This document shows, piece by piece, positions 26,520-36,044 of a stretch of DNA of 64,000 bases. A model generated the notes under the pieces. That model made no database searches and was not told where the DNA came from. It was given only the letters and a program-made list of their open reading frames with translations. Location of the stretch: NCBI RefSeq assembly GCF_051201685.1, contig NZ_CP179213.1, positions 2,108,001 through 2,172,000 on the forward strand. The letters are read 5' to 3'. A program made the position numbers and the translations under genes. This DNA is from Luminiphilus sp051201685 (lineage in GTDB: Bacteria > Pseudomonadota > Gammaproteobacteria > Pseudomonadales > Halieaceae). The first letter of the stretch is position 1; every line of letters starts with the position of its first letter.

Positions 26520-27335
26520 CTAGTCTGGCGCAGGGATCTCGCCCGCCGCTATCATCGCCTCTTCCAGTTCGTGAGCACGAGGATTGCGACGCAAGCATAA
26601 GCCGCCATTCACCTGAAGATTTTCCCCTGTCATGAAGCAGTCATCGCTGGCCAAAAACAGCGCCGCTGCGGCAATATCATCTGAGGTGCCATAGCGTTCC
26701 AAGGGGTAACACTGTGCGAAAGCTTTCGCCAAAGCTGGGCTTTGAAGTGCGTCGGCGGTCATCGGCGTATCAGTAAGCCCCGGTGAAATCGTGTTGGCCC
26801 TAATACCCCTAGTGCCAAACTCATTAGCGACAGTGCGAATGACGTGATCAATACCCGCCTTGGTTCCCATGTAGGCTGCGTGATTATCCAACATGATCTT
26901 TGCAGTAGCGGAGGAAATTTGAATAATACAGCCCTGCTCCTGACCTGACATGACCTCAACCAAGCGCTGCAACCAGATGAACGGACCTTTGAACTGAAGG
27001 TCAACCATACGATCGAGCTCCTCTTCAGAAGTCTCACAAAACCCGTTGAGTAGCCCCCAACCGGTGGCATTTATCGCCACATCAATGGCGCCATGACGCT
27101 CCTGAACTTCTTTCACCATATGGCCAATGGAAGCACGGTCGCAAAAATCACAAGGGACCCAATCACCATTGATAGATGTCGCTAGGTCGGCGAGAACGTC
27201 AGTGCGACGACCAGATACCACGACCTTTGCGCCCGTCTCGGCAAAACGACGGGCCATAACCTGCCCCATGTTGCCCGGGGACCCTGCCCCAACAATTGAA
27301 ACCACTTTTCCGGCACCAGAGAAACTTCCAAACAT
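26520..27335 (-). CDS. SDR family protein with atypical cofactor and NNAG motifs
   Basis: 271 residues from the ATG at 27335, with GGAG five bases upstream. A GTG two codons earlier would overlap that site. The glycine loop reads GAGSPGNMG, and NATG stands where most SDRs have NNAG. ISS and YMGTK supply catalytic Ser, Tyr and Lys, so it should be active. The tail after the DGG-like NGG is longer than usual. The gene follows the TetR 1 gene on the same strand after about 100 bases. Confidence 0.88.
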   Translation of the reverse strand: MFGSFSGAGKVVSIVGAGSPGNMGQVMARRFAETGAKVVVSGRRTDVLADLATSINGDWVPCDFCDRASIGHMVKEVQERHGAIDVAINATGWGLLNGFCETSEEELDRMVDLQFKGPFIWLQRLVEVMSGQEQGCIIQISSATAKIMLDNHAAYMGTKAGIDHVIRTVANEFGTRGIRANTISPGLTDTPMTADALQSPALAKAFAQCYPLERYGTSDDIAAAALFLASDDCFMTGENLQVNGGLCLRRNPRAHELEEAMIAAGEIPAPD

Positions 27336-27432
27336 ATGCACTCCGATTAATTACTGTGATGCATCAAAGAATACAAAAAGTTACTGCACTTTCCGAAGGA
27401 CAGAGTCGACCTACCGTGGAACACCCACGACG

Positions 27433-28164
27433 TTATGACTCTAGCTTGTATATTGATACCAGCTGATCTGTTACCAAATCAATGATGCTCTCTGCCCGCT
27501 TCTTTCTTTTGCTGCACCGATAGGTGGTGGCCATGCCATGCATAGCAAAATGCACCAAATCATGAGCCGCTTGGAGAGACTTAACACCCCGCCATTGGGG
27601 AAAGACTGTTTTGGCCGTCAACAAAAATTGCTTTTCAAATTCTTTTTCAAACTCTTCGATAACCTCACCGAGCTCATCATCCGTGCGAGCTGCAGAAACC
27701 AGCTCCTGATAAGCGACAAAAGACGGCAGGTTATGATATTCCCAGGCTGCTTCCACAGACCGCCGAACATCAGCCCTAGTGATTTTTGTGGAGATGTTTT
27801 TCGCTCCCATCAACTGGCGATACTCTTCCAGCCGCCGCTCGTGTAAAAAGGCGATGACGACTTTAATCACCTCAGCTCTCGCCGAGAAGTGATGCATCAT
27901 TGCGCCTCTTGAAACCCCAGCCTCGGCAGCAATCATTGCAGTTGTCGTCTTGTTGTAGCCCTCGTTTACTAAGCACCGCACCGCCGCCTCGAGGATAGCC
28001 CTTCGCGTCAGCGCACTTTTCTCCGCTTGCCAACCGTCACCCACTCGCGCGCCATTTTGGGATGTAGGCTTTTTTTTCGCTGCCGAGACTTTGGCGCGCT
28101 TTGTTACGCTCAGGCTTGGGGAAGTTGTCATTTTGCTCATAATAGTTTTCGCAGGGCTTACCAT
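27433..28164 (-). CDS. TetR family transcriptional regulator 1
   Basis: 243 residues. A basic, disordered N-tail of about 45 residues precedes the helix-turn-helix (about 54-95, with EAGVSRGAMMHHF). The rest is a helical ligand domain. No good ribosome site marks the start, so a downstream ATG is possible. A motif 1 site lies 70 bases upstream, typical of self-regulation. It likely represses the central genes with that motif and is released by a pathway intermediate such as an acyl-CoA (inference). Confidence 0.9.
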   Translation of the reverse strand: MVSPAKTIMSKMTTSPSLSVTKRAKVSAAKKKPTSQNGARVGDGWQAEKSALTRRAILEAAVRCLVNEGYNKTTTAMIAAEAGVSRGAMMHHFSARAEVIKVVIAFLHERRLEEYRQLMGAKNISTKITRADVRRSVEAAWEYHNLPSFVAYQELVSAARTDDELGEVIEEFEKEFEKQFLLTAKTVFPQWRGVKSLQAAHDLVHFAMHGMATTYRCSKRKKRAESIIDLVTDQLVSIYKLES

Positions 28165-28475
28165 TGGTGATGGTGCAGTAGTTTGAGAATCCTATAAAGC
28201 GCAGTGAAACGCAATGACTGGACGGAAAATAGCAAACAAACCTGCTTGCTTTTTTTTATCTGCGTTCCTAGTATCGCCACATAGGGGTTCTGTGGCAACC
28301 GACAGCGATAAGCCTCAGAGGCCAAGACACCCCATACAGCCGCCATCAAAAAGATGCATAACAAGAATACTTGTGCCTTGCCAAAATCGAAAGAGCAACA
28401 ACCTGCGTCATCAACCAGCGCAAGGTGAAGACACAGACATTTGGGCGATGCTAAGCACTCAAAGGGAGTTAGAAA
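28165..28475. promoter_or_regulatory. Divergent promoter gap between TetR 1 and the DUF35-thiolase-Rieske operon
   Basis: It contains the motif 1 site at 28234-28251, followed by a T run. GGGAG lies just before the ATG at 28476. No gene is visible in the rest. Confidence 0.55.
28234..28251. promoter_or_regulatory. Operator-like site, motif 1, upstream of TetR 1
   Basis: AAACAAAC-CT-GCTTGCTT. It is identical to the 21863 copy outside the two central bases. Confidence 0.68.
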
Positions 28476-28907
28476 ATGCTGCCGCAAAAACCACTCCACC
28501 CTGGCTTGTTCACTTGGCCAGACTCAGCGCCAGAATTATTGGGTAGCCGCTGCGTCGATTGCGGTGAGCATGCTTTTCCCAGTCAGTCTAGCTGTCGCGC
28601 TTGTAGCAGTGAGCATACGGAGATCGTAGGGCTGGGCAACAAGGGCACCCTCTGGACGTGGACGATACAAAGTTTTATGCCCAAAGCCCCATACCACACT
28701 GACGAAACCCCTGAAAGCTTTTGCCCCTACGGCGTCGGTTACATAGAGCTCGCCAGCGGCATCAAGGTTGAAAGTAGACTCCATGAAAATTCGACTGATA
28801 CCTTGCGCATTGGTCTTCCCATGAAGCTTGAGATCGTTCCTGTGCGTGATGATGGTGAGGGCAACCAACTGATGACCTTTCAATTTCGCAGCGCGGAGGC
28901 GTTATGA
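28476..28907 (+). CDS. DUF35 OB-fold / zinc-ribbon protein (2)
   Basis: 143 residues with a four-Cys zinc ribbon (Cys26, Cys29, Cys40, Cys43) followed by the OB-fold part. It is the expected partner of the thiolase encoded next, whose ATG overlaps this stop. It is first in a five-gene operon, and a paralogue lies at 12061-12453. Confidence 0.9.
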   Translation: MLPQKPLHPGLFTWPDSAPELLGSRCVDCGEHAFPSQSSCRACSSEHTEIVGLGNKGTLWTWTIQSFMPKAPYHTDETPESFCPYGVGYIELASGIKVESRLHENSTDTLRIGLPMKLEIVPVRDDGEGNQLMTFQFRSAEAL

Positions 28908-30049
28908 CAGATGTAGCCATTGTTGGATTGGGATTACATCCCTTCGGCCGAAGCCCTGCCCTGTCGGGACTAGAACAAGGCGCAATCGCAGCTAGAGCAG
29001 CCATCGCCGACGCAGGCACCAATTTTAAAGCGATGGAATTTGCCTTTGGCGGAAGTCAGGACGGTGGCAACGCAGATTCTCTAGTCAACCTGCTGGGCTT
29101 AACGGGCCTGCAATTCACCAACATCTGGAACGGCTGTGCTACCGGCGGCAGCTCTTTAAATGCCGCTTATTCGGCCATTAAGTCGGGCCAATATGATATG
29201 GGACTTGTGGTCGGTTTCGATAAGCATGCCCGCGGGGCGTTTAATCCCCAACCTAAAGACTGGGGGCTCGATGACTGGTATGGGGAAACCGGGCTAATGC
29301 TAACCACCCAGTATTTCGCCATGAAAATCCAGCGCTATATGCACGATTATGGTATCTCCCGCGAGACTCTAGTCCGGGTAGCAGAGAAAGCCTTTCGCAA
29401 TGGCTCTATTACCCCAACAGCTTGGCGACAAACGGCGTTGACGACCGAAGACATTGAGCAGGCACCTATGGTTAGTGAACCCCTCAATAAATATATGTTC
29501 TGTTCGCCCGCCGAAGGCGGCTGTGCCCTCGTGCTGTGTCGCGCTGACATGGCTAAAAACTACACTAACAACCCGGTGCTTTTAAAAAGCGCGGTTGTTC
29601 GATCCAGGCATTATGGAAGTTTTGAAGTGTTCAGCCCATCCCAAGCACCTGCCGTTGCCCCCTCGCCTACGGTCACAGCATCCCGCGCAGCTTTCGAGTT
29701 TGCAGGTATCGGCCCTGACGATGTTGATGTCGCGCAGCTGCAGGACACCGAGGTAGGGGCGGAGATCATGCATCTCGCGGAAAACGGATTTTGTGAACAT
29801 GGCGAGCAAGAGCAATGGCTGCGCGATGGTGTCACCGAGATCGATGGCAGGCTACCGGTTAATACTGACGGCGGTTGTTTGGCTAATGGCGAGCCCGTCG
29901 GTGCCTCCGGGCTGCGACAGGTTTATGAAATTTGCCATCAGCTGCGGGGCACCGCGGGCAAACGGCAGGTTCCCAATGCGCCCAAAGTAGGTTACACCCA
30001 TGTATATGGTGCCCCCGGTATCAGTGGGGTCAACATTCTGACAACCTAG
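28904..30049 (+). CDS. SCP-x-type thiolase (2)
   Basis: 381 residues of thiolase fold. Cys78 in NGCATGGSS is at the place of the nucleophile, unlike the paralogue at 12466. NTDGGCLANGEPVGASG near the C-terminus holds the second Cys/His region. AQLQDTEVG stands where many relatives have the YDCF-like segment. It should cleave or form a carbon-carbon bond at the acyl-CoA level with the DUF35 protein upstream. Confidence 0.9.
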   Translation: MTDVAIVGLGLHPFGRSPALSGLEQGAIAARAAIADAGTNFKAMEFAFGGSQDGGNADSLVNLLGLTGLQFTNIWNGCATGGSSLNAAYSAIKSGQYDMGLVVGFDKHARGAFNPQPKDWGLDDWYGETGLMLTTQYFAMKIQRYMHDYGISRETLVRVAEKAFRNGSITPTAWRQTALTTEDIEQAPMVSEPLNKYMFCSPAEGGCALVLCRADMAKNYTNNPVLLKSAVVRSRHYGSFEVFSPSQAPAVAPSPTVTASRAAFEFAGIGPDDVDVAQLQDTEVGAEIMHLAENGFCEHGEQEQWLRDGVTEIDGRLPVNTDGGCLANGEPVGASGLRQVYEICHQLRGTAGKRQVPNAPKVGYTHVYGAPGISGVNILTT

Positions 30050-30086
30050 AGGCTTGTCATAAAAACGGATTGATCAGGAGAGCTCT

Positions 30087-31469
30087 ATGAATAAGGCAGA
30101 AGATGAAAAACAGGGCGATGGCGGCCGCTTTAAGGGCACAACGTTTCAGGATCTTCTAGATCAGGAAACTGTTGAAGTGCCAGAGTTCCTTCGATTACAG
30201 AGCAATCCACCTATGGGCGACGAAGACTTGTCCGTAGATCGCTATATCAGCCAGGACTTTTTTGACCTCGAAAAGGACCGCATGTGGCCCAAAGTTTGGC
30301 AAATGGTGTGCCGTGAAGAGGATATCGCCGAGCCGGGTGATCATCACGTTTATAACATCATCGATAATAGCGTCATCATTACCCGGACCCCGTCTCATGC
30401 CATTCGAGGGTTTATAAACAGCTGCCTCCATCGGGGTCGCTGTCTGCGCGATGAATCTGGAACAGTTACCGAATTCCGCTGCCCTTTCCATGGCGCGACC
30501 TGGGACCTTGACGGGCAGTTTCAAGGGATTCCTTGTCAATGGGATTTTGATCATCTTGCTGATCGCGACATGGCGCTTCCTGAGGTAAAAACCGCCACCT
30601 GGGGTGGCTTTGTGTTTATCAACTTTGACCCTGATTGTGAGCCCCTCGAAAGCTATATGGGGGTTATGCCTGAGCACTTTTCTCGCTATCCACTCGAAAA
30701 GTATTTCAAAGGTGTGCACGTGCAACGGGTTATGCAGTGCAACTGGAAGGTTGGCGCCGAAGCCTTTATGGAGTCTTGGCATACTCTCGAAACGCATCAA
30801 CAAATTTTAACGTTCACCGGCGATGAAAACTCACAATATGACACCTTCGGCGACAACGTCAGTCGCTCTGTCACCCCCATGGCCGTGCACAGCCCGCACT
30901 TAGAAAACATTTCTGACGAGGCCATTATTAGAGACATTCTCAAACTTTCGGGGCGCATGGCGCTAGATAGTGACGAAGGGGTAGAGATGCCCGAGGGAAT
31001 ATCAGCCCGTCGCTATGTTGCCGATATGAATCGGGAGATGTTTGAAGAAGCCTCTGGAGAGGATCTGTCAGATGCCACAATGGCAGAGCTAGAGGATGCA
31101 ATCCTCTACAGCTTGTTTCCGAACTTCCAAGTTTGGGTAGGTTACAACGGCAATATTGTTTACCGGTTTTTACCCAATGGGGATGACCCGCACAGCTGCA
31201 TTTTTGATGTCATGATCCTTCTGCGCTATCCCGAGGGTGGCGAACGACCAGACCCAGCGGAGTGCGTCGTTATTCCCGAGGATCAGCCTTTTTCGTCGGT
31301 AGCCGAGTTGGGTGCGTTAGGCCCTGTTTTTGATCAGGACGATGCCAATTTGCCCGCAGTGCAACGAGGCATGAAGGCGTCCAAAAAAGGCACCGTTAGC
31401 TTAGCAAGCTACCAGGAGAGTCGAATACGACACCTTCACGCCACCCTCGATAACTATATTAAATCCTGA
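30087..31469 (+). CDS. Rieske non-heme iron oxygenase, alpha subunit (C)
   Basis: 460 residues, with a longer N-tail than paralogue A. The Rieske ligands are Cys113, His115, Cys132 and His135 (CLHRG and CPFHGA). H-x4-H of the iron site is in ESWHTLETH. CAGGAG lies before the ATG. It follows the thiolase gene by 37 bases and precedes the ThuA-like gene by 10. Hydroxylation or demethylation of a pathway intermediate is expected. The position after the CPFH motif is Ala instead of Trp. Confidence 0.94.
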   Translation: MNKAEDEKQGDGGRFKGTTFQDLLDQETVEVPEFLRLQSNPPMGDEDLSVDRYISQDFFDLEKDRMWPKVWQMVCREEDIAEPGDHHVYNIIDNSVIITRTPSHAIRGFINSCLHRGRCLRDESGTVTEFRCPFHGATWDLDGQFQGIPCQWDFDHLADRDMALPEVKTATWGGFVFINFDPDCEPLESYMGVMPEHFSRYPLEKYFKGVHVQRVMQCNWKVGAEAFMESWHTLETHQQILTFTGDENSQYDTFGDNVSRSVTPMAVHSPHLENISDEAIIRDILKLSGRMALDSDEGVEMPEGISARRYVADMNREMFEEASGEDLSDATMAELEDAILYSLFPNFQVWVGYNGNIVYRFLPNGDDPHSCIFDVMILLRYPEGGERPDPAECVVIPEDQPFSSVAELGALGPVFDQDDANLPAVQRGMKASKKGTVSLASYQESRIRHLHATLDNYIKS

Positions 31470-31479
31470 GGAGGTCTTC

Positions 31480-32289
31480 ATGAGTGAAGCTCGAACAGCT
31501 GGCCGCATCAATGGCATTCTGGTGGCTAGCGGGTCTTGGCATGATATCGATTTCGCCCGTCTTGAACTGCTTAAACTCCTTGCCGAGTTCGATCGTGTTC
31601 GGATAAGAGTGTTTGAGGATTATGAAAATCTTGAGGCCCTTGCAGAAGCTGACTTTTTGGTGAGCTACACCTGCAACGTAGTGCCCTCCTTACCCGCTCA
31701 AGAAGCCCTTAAAACTTGGGTTCAAGAAGGTGGACGCTGGTATGCACTTCACGGCACCAATTCCATTATCCGACTGATGTCAGACGGTATATTTGAGACA
31801 CCCGATTGGGCGCCACTTTTTGTCGATACTTTGGGCTCGATGTTCCGCTCGCATCCGCCCATTGAGCCTTACACGGTGACAGTTGCTGATACTGACCACC
31901 CGCTGGTGGCGGGCCTAGAGTCCTTTCAAGCCACTGATGAACAGTACTTGATGCAAACTTTTGGCGATCTCAAAGTACTCCTAGAAACTGAATATGGTGG
32001 CGACGCGCCGGGCTTTCGAGAGGATCATTGGGACAAGGCCAAACACCCTGTCTTCTACATCAAGGAACAAGGCAAAGGTGCCGTGTTGTATCTAACCCTT
32101 GGTCACTGCCGCCATCATTATGATATGCAGCCGCTAATGGACTACTGGCCCAACATCGAACGTTGCGCTTGGGATACACCTCAATTCTACGAACTGCTAC
32201 GAAGAGGCCTGCAGTGGGCGATGGAACCGGTTGATCAGGCTAGCTTGGCCGCCGCCGAAGAGGCCCGCAAAAATGCGCCAGATATCTAA
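31480..32289 (+). CDS. ThuA-like (class I glutamine-amidotransferase-fold) protein (1)
   Basis: 269 residues. Features are VASGSWHD at the start, GGRWYALHGTNS in the middle, DHPLVAGLESF, and LTLGHCRHHYDM near the C-terminus, as in the ThuA family. No signal peptide. Members are linked to sugar or polyol breakdown, but the reaction is unclear. AGGAGG precedes the ATG. Its position between Rieske and DUF3604 genes, and a paralogue next to another Rieske gene (43219-44016), point to a shared job. Confidence 0.88.
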   Translation: MSEARTAGRINGILVASGSWHDIDFARLELLKLLAEFDRVRIRVFEDYENLEALAEADFLVSYTCNVVPSLPAQEALKTWVQEGGRWYALHGTNSIIRLMSDGIFETPDWAPLFVDTLGSMFRSHPPIEPYTVTVADTDHPLVAGLESFQATDEQYLMQTFGDLKVLLETEYGGDAPGFREDHWDKAKHPVFYIKEQGKGAVLYLTLGHCRHHYDMQPLMDYWPNIERCAWDTPQFYELLRRGLQWAMEPVDQASLAAAEEARKNAPDI

Positions 32290-34210
32290 GTTTTTCTCAG
32301 GGTTTGCCCCTTTAGAGTCGGCATCTCCGCGACTCTGCAAACAGAGTTTGTTATCCATTTGTATTACGCTGGCTGTTAGTGCCGCCACCACGACTCAGGT
32401 ATTGGCATCAGCCTCTGGCTCAAAAGCTAACGAAGTGGTTTATTCCATACCAGTGGCTACCGATGAGCGGCGTCTGCTGTGGGGCGACACCCACCTACAC
32501 TCCAACGTCTCAGCAGATGCCTTTACTCTGGGCTCGCGACTGGGCCCTGACCAGGCCTATCGCTTTGCAATGGGGCTGCCAGTGACTAATGAGTTAGGAC
32601 AAACTGCGCGACTCCATGCTCCCCTAGATTTTCTTGCGGTCACCGACCACGCTGAATATCACGGGGTTTTTCCGCTGCTCGAAAAACGCGACTCCCAACT
32701 AGATGGATGGCCATTAGGCCAGCAAATGGCCGACCTGCTACAGGACGGTAAAAATATTGAGTTAGCCAAATTATTTTCTGATGCGATCCAAAGTACCGAA
32801 CCCGCACTGCGCACACCAAAACCGCTTGTTGAAAGTGCGTGGCATTCCAGCATTAAAGCCGCAGACGCTGCCTATACCCCGGGCGTATTCACAACATTAA
32901 TCGGATACGAATGGACATCAATGGTCACCGGTGACAACTTACACCGCGTTGTGCTGTTTCGTGATAGCTGGGATCGCACTCGCCAGGTGATTCCCTTTTC
33001 GGCTCAGGACAGTACCGACCCAGAGGCACTCTGGTCAGCACTAGCAGACTACGAAATAACCACTGGCGGCCGGGCGATGGCAATTCCTCACAACGGCAAT
33101 TTAAGTAATGGCCGCATGTTCTCTCCAATTCGCAACAACGGCGCAGCGCTTGATCGTGACTATGCCGAGCAAAGGCGCTATTGGGAGCCACTCTACGAGA
33201 TGACCCAAGTGAAAGGGGATTCCGAAACGCACCCTGCCCTGTCTCCGGCTGACCCCTTCGCAGATTTTGAAACTTGGGACGACGGTAACATCACACTCAC
33301 AACCCCAAAAGAACCCGACATGCTGCCCTTTGAATATGCGCGCTCAGCACTCGGGCTGGGTCTTGCTCACCGTGAGCGACTGGGTCTGAACCCCTTCGAT
33401 TTTGGCATGATTGGCGCCAGCGATATCCACACCGCGCTCAGCACCACCGAAGAAGACAATTACTTTGGAAAGTTTATTCATGATGGCCCGGCTCCCGGTC
33501 GCAGCACCCTAAAGATGGCAGGCCAACTTCAACAAATATGGCGTATGGTCTCCTCGGGGCTGGCCGGGGTTTGGGCGGCCCAGAACACCCGCGAAGCGAT
33601 ATTTGATGCCATGCTTCGTAAGGAAGTTTACGCAACCACCGGCAGCCGAATTCGAGTGCGCTTTTTTGCCGGCTGGGAATTCGATGAATCCACGCTTCAG
33701 GACTCACAGTGGGCACTGAAAGGGTATGCACAGGGCGTTCCCATGGGCAGTCAGTTACGAGCTGCTCAGGACCCCAACCTTGCCCCTACCTTCATGATCA
33801 AAGCTCAAAAAGATCCGAACGCCGCTCACCTTGATCGTATTCAAATAGTTAAAGGCTGGCTGGACTCTGATGGCGAACACCAGGAAAAGGTTTACGACGT
33901 TGTCGCCTCGGGTAACCGCCCAAGAAACTCGGCTACCGGCCTATTCGAACCGGTGAAGGATACGACCAACCTATCAACAGCCAGCTACAGCAACACCGAG
34001 GGCTCGGCCCAGCTCGAAGGGTTATGGCGGGACCCAGATTTTGATGCGCAGCAAGCCGCCTTCTACTACGTGCGGGTGCTGGAGATCCCAACACCACGAT
34101 GGACTAGCTTTGATGCCGTTCGCTTTGAAGAAAATCGAGTTGCTGAGGACACGGGCAAGCTTCAAGAGCGAGCTTACACCTCCGCCGTTTGGTATTACCC
34201 GAAGGATTAA
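32273..34210 (+). CDS. DUF3604 family secreted PHP-like metallohydrolase (2)
   Basis: 645 residues from the ATG at 32273, which overlaps the ThuA gene by 17 bases. The frame opens at 32231 but the shorter form gives a proper signal peptide (to about residue 48). The same candidate metal residues as in the paralogue at 8840 are seen: WGDTHLHS, VTDHAEY, IPHNGN and GASDIH. It is last in the DUF35, thiolase, Rieske and ThuA operon. Periplasmic hydrolysis of a substrate bond is inference. Confidence 0.9.
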   Translation: MRQISKFFSGFAPLESASPRLCKQSLLSICITLAVSAATTTQVLASASGSKANEVVYSIPVATDERRLLWGDTHLHSNVSADAFTLGSRLGPDQAYRFAMGLPVTNELGQTARLHAPLDFLAVTDHAEYHGVFPLLEKRDSQLDGWPLGQQMADLLQDGKNIELAKLFSDAIQSTEPALRTPKPLVESAWHSSIKAADAAYTPGVFTTLIGYEWTSMVTGDNLHRVVLFRDSWDRTRQVIPFSAQDSTDPEALWSALADYEITTGGRAMAIPHNGNLSNGRMFSPIRNNGAALDRDYAEQRRYWEPLYEMTQVKGDSETHPALSPADPFADFETWDDGNITLTTPKEPDMLPFEYARSALGLGLAHRERLGLNPFDFGMIGASDIHTALSTTEEDNYFGKFIHDGPAPGRSTLKMAGQLQQIWRMVSSGLAGVWAAQNTREAIFDAMLRKEVYATTGSRIRVRFFAGWEFDESTLQDSQWALKGYAQGVPMGSQLRAAQDPNLAPTFMIKAQKDPNAAHLDRIQIVKGWLDSDGEHQEKVYDVVASGNRPRNSATGLFEPVKDTTNLSTASYSNTEGSAQLEGLWRDPDFDAQQAAFYYVRVLEIPTPRWTSFDAVRFEENRVAEDTGKLQERAYTSAVWYYPKD

Positions 34211-34399
34211 CCGCAACTGACAACACCGAATGGCTTCGCCGCATCGCGGTATGACTTCACCGCATAAGGAGGTGGTTGGTGCAGAGGGGAATTTACTGTG
34301 CCCGATGTGCCTGCTGCCACGACGACTCAGGCGCTCCCTCATAGCCCTCAAACCTCGGAAACAGACCGCACCTTTAGCACCGATGCGGCAAGCTCCCCC

Positions 34400-34807
34400 T
34401 TACCCCCCTTGTTTGGCCTTAAACGCCTCATGTGCAGCTCTCAGCGGTGCCGCATCAAAATAGTAGGGCCTAATTTCACAAACCTTGCCATCGCGAAACC
34501 TGAACAGCTCACACAAGTGCGCTGGCTCGAGACCATCTGCAAATTCAAAATGGAGAATTGTCACTACATAATCACCACCACTGGTGATTTCCGTGCGCAC
34601 AACGTTAGTAACCTCAATCATGCCAAACACCTGAGCATAGAGGTCACGCAGTGCTGTGATGCCGGTAAAGGTGCCTGCCATGGGCGTATCTGCGGCCTCT
34701 ACGATAAAAAAATCGTCGGTCAATAGGGTTTCACAAGTATCGAAATCCCCTACAGCTGAGCTTTCATACAATTGGTTTACGATGGCTATTTTTTCGTCGT
34801 TTGTCAT
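34400..34807 (-). CDS. SnoaL-like (NTF2-fold) protein
   Basis: 135 residues from the ATG at 34807, with AGGGAA upstream. The frame runs to 34984, inside the acyl-CoA dehydrogenase gene, and this extension is rejected. NDEKIAIVNQLYESSAVGDF begins the fold and FRDGKVCEIRPYYFD lies near the end, as in ketosteroid-isomerase-like proteins. It follows the acyl-CoA dehydrogenase gene by 13 bases. Confidence 0.87.
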   Translation of the reverse strand: MTNDEKIAIVNQLYESSAVGDFDTCETLLTDDFFIVEAADTPMAGTFTGITALRDLYAQVFGMIEVTNVVRTEITSGGDYVVTILHFEFADGLEPAHLCELFRFRDGKVCEIRPYYFDAAPLRAAHEAFKAKQGG

Positions 34808-34820
34808 ATCTAATTCCCTG

Positions 34821-36044
34821 TCACTGATTGGAAAATCGCTCAATAATCTGTTTGCCCAACGCCATTTGGTGGACTTCGTCAGGACCATCTGCCTGGCGGC
34901 ACCAACGCGCGTAATTAAAATTCTCAGCCATAGACCAGTCTTCGGTGAGACCGCCGGCGCCATGCATTTGCATACAACGATCAATTACCGTCTGAATAAC
35001 GACGGGTACTGTTGTCTTGGTCGCTGCGATCATGGGAATTGAGGCTGTTACCCCCTGATTGTCGATCGCCCAGCAGGTTTTCTGAACCAATAAACGTGCC
35101 ATCTCTATTTCAGAGAAGCACTTCGAAATATTCTCTCGGATCGACTGATGCTTGCTTAGAGGCCGACCGAAAGTCTGTCGCTCAGTAACTCTTTGACAGG
35201 CATTTTCCAAAGCCTGTTGCCCCGCCCCAATCAAGCGCATGCAGTGATGCATTCGTCCCGGCGCCAAACGCGTCTGAGCAATTTCAAAACCACGACCCTC
35301 TCCCGCCAAAACATTTTCTAGCGGCACCCTCACTTCATCAAAAACGATTTCTGCATGACCCAAGGGCGCATCATCGTAACCCAGTGTCGTAAGCGGCCTG
35401 ATGATGTTCACCCCGGGCGTATCTTTGGGCACCAAAACTTGGCTTTGCTGAAGGTGACGATTGCTGTTCTCCGGATCACTTTTTCCCATCACGATAAGAA
35501 TTTTGCAGCGCTCATAAAGGGCGCCGGTGATAAACCATTTCCTGCCATTTAGTACCCAGGAGTCGCCGTCTCTGCGAATACTCAGCTGTACATTGGTGGC
35601 GTCGCTGGAGGCAACTTGAGGCTCTGTCATAGCGTAGGAAGATCGGATTTCGCCAGCCAGCAAAGGGGTCAACCACTCGGCTTTCTGCGCCTCGGTGCCA
35701 AAGTTCATGAACACTTCCATGTTGCCCGTATCGGGAGCATTACAGTTAAATACCTCCGCGGACCAAATGACGCGCCCCATCTCCTCTGCCAAAGGGGCGT
35801 ATTCCAAAAAGTTAAGGCCACCCAGCTCGCTAAATTCAGCGTGATCCGGTGGCACAAACAAATTCCAAAGCCCCTGATCTCTCGCCTTACGCTTCAGCTC
35901 ATCGATCAGCGGTAGCGCCGCAAAACGATTTTCTGCTGAGGCCAAAGCATGTCGATAAGCCACTTCATTAGGGAAAATAAATTCGGCCATAAACGCCTTT
36001 AGGCTCGTCAGTAAGGCTTCCGATTTTTCTGTCACTGTATGCAT
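34821..36044 (-). CDS. Acyl-CoA dehydrogenase, ACAD10/11-like
   Basis: 407 residues from the ATG at 36044. A GTG at 36113 is less likely. The flavin-binding segment YAMTEPQVASSDATN and the C-terminal MHGAGGLTEDWSMA resemble the ACAD10/ACAD11 group. These act on 4-hydroxyacyl-CoAs together with an APH-type kinase, and such a kinase lies at 51643. Simple alpha,beta-dehydrogenation is the other option. The protein at 53714 is a relative. Confidence 0.9.
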   Translation of the reverse strand: MHTVTEKSEALLTSLKAFMAEFIFPNEVAYRHALASAENRFAALPLIDELKRKARDQGLWNLFVPPDHAEFSELGGLNFLEYAPLAEEMGRVIWSAEVFNCNAPDTGNMEVFMNFGTEAQKAEWLTPLLAGEIRSSYAMTEPQVASSDATNVQLSIRRDGDSWVLNGRKWFITGALYERCKILIVMGKSDPENSNRHLQQSQVLVPKDTPGVNIIRPLTTLGYDDAPLGHAEIVFDEVRVPLENVLAGEGRGFEIAQTRLAPGRMHHCMRLIGAGQQALENACQRVTERQTFGRPLSKHQSIRENISKCFSEIEMARLLVQKTCWAIDNQGVTASIPMIAATKTTVPVVIQTVIDRCMQMHGAGGLTEDWSMAENFNYARWCRQADGPDEVHQMALGKQIIERFSNQ

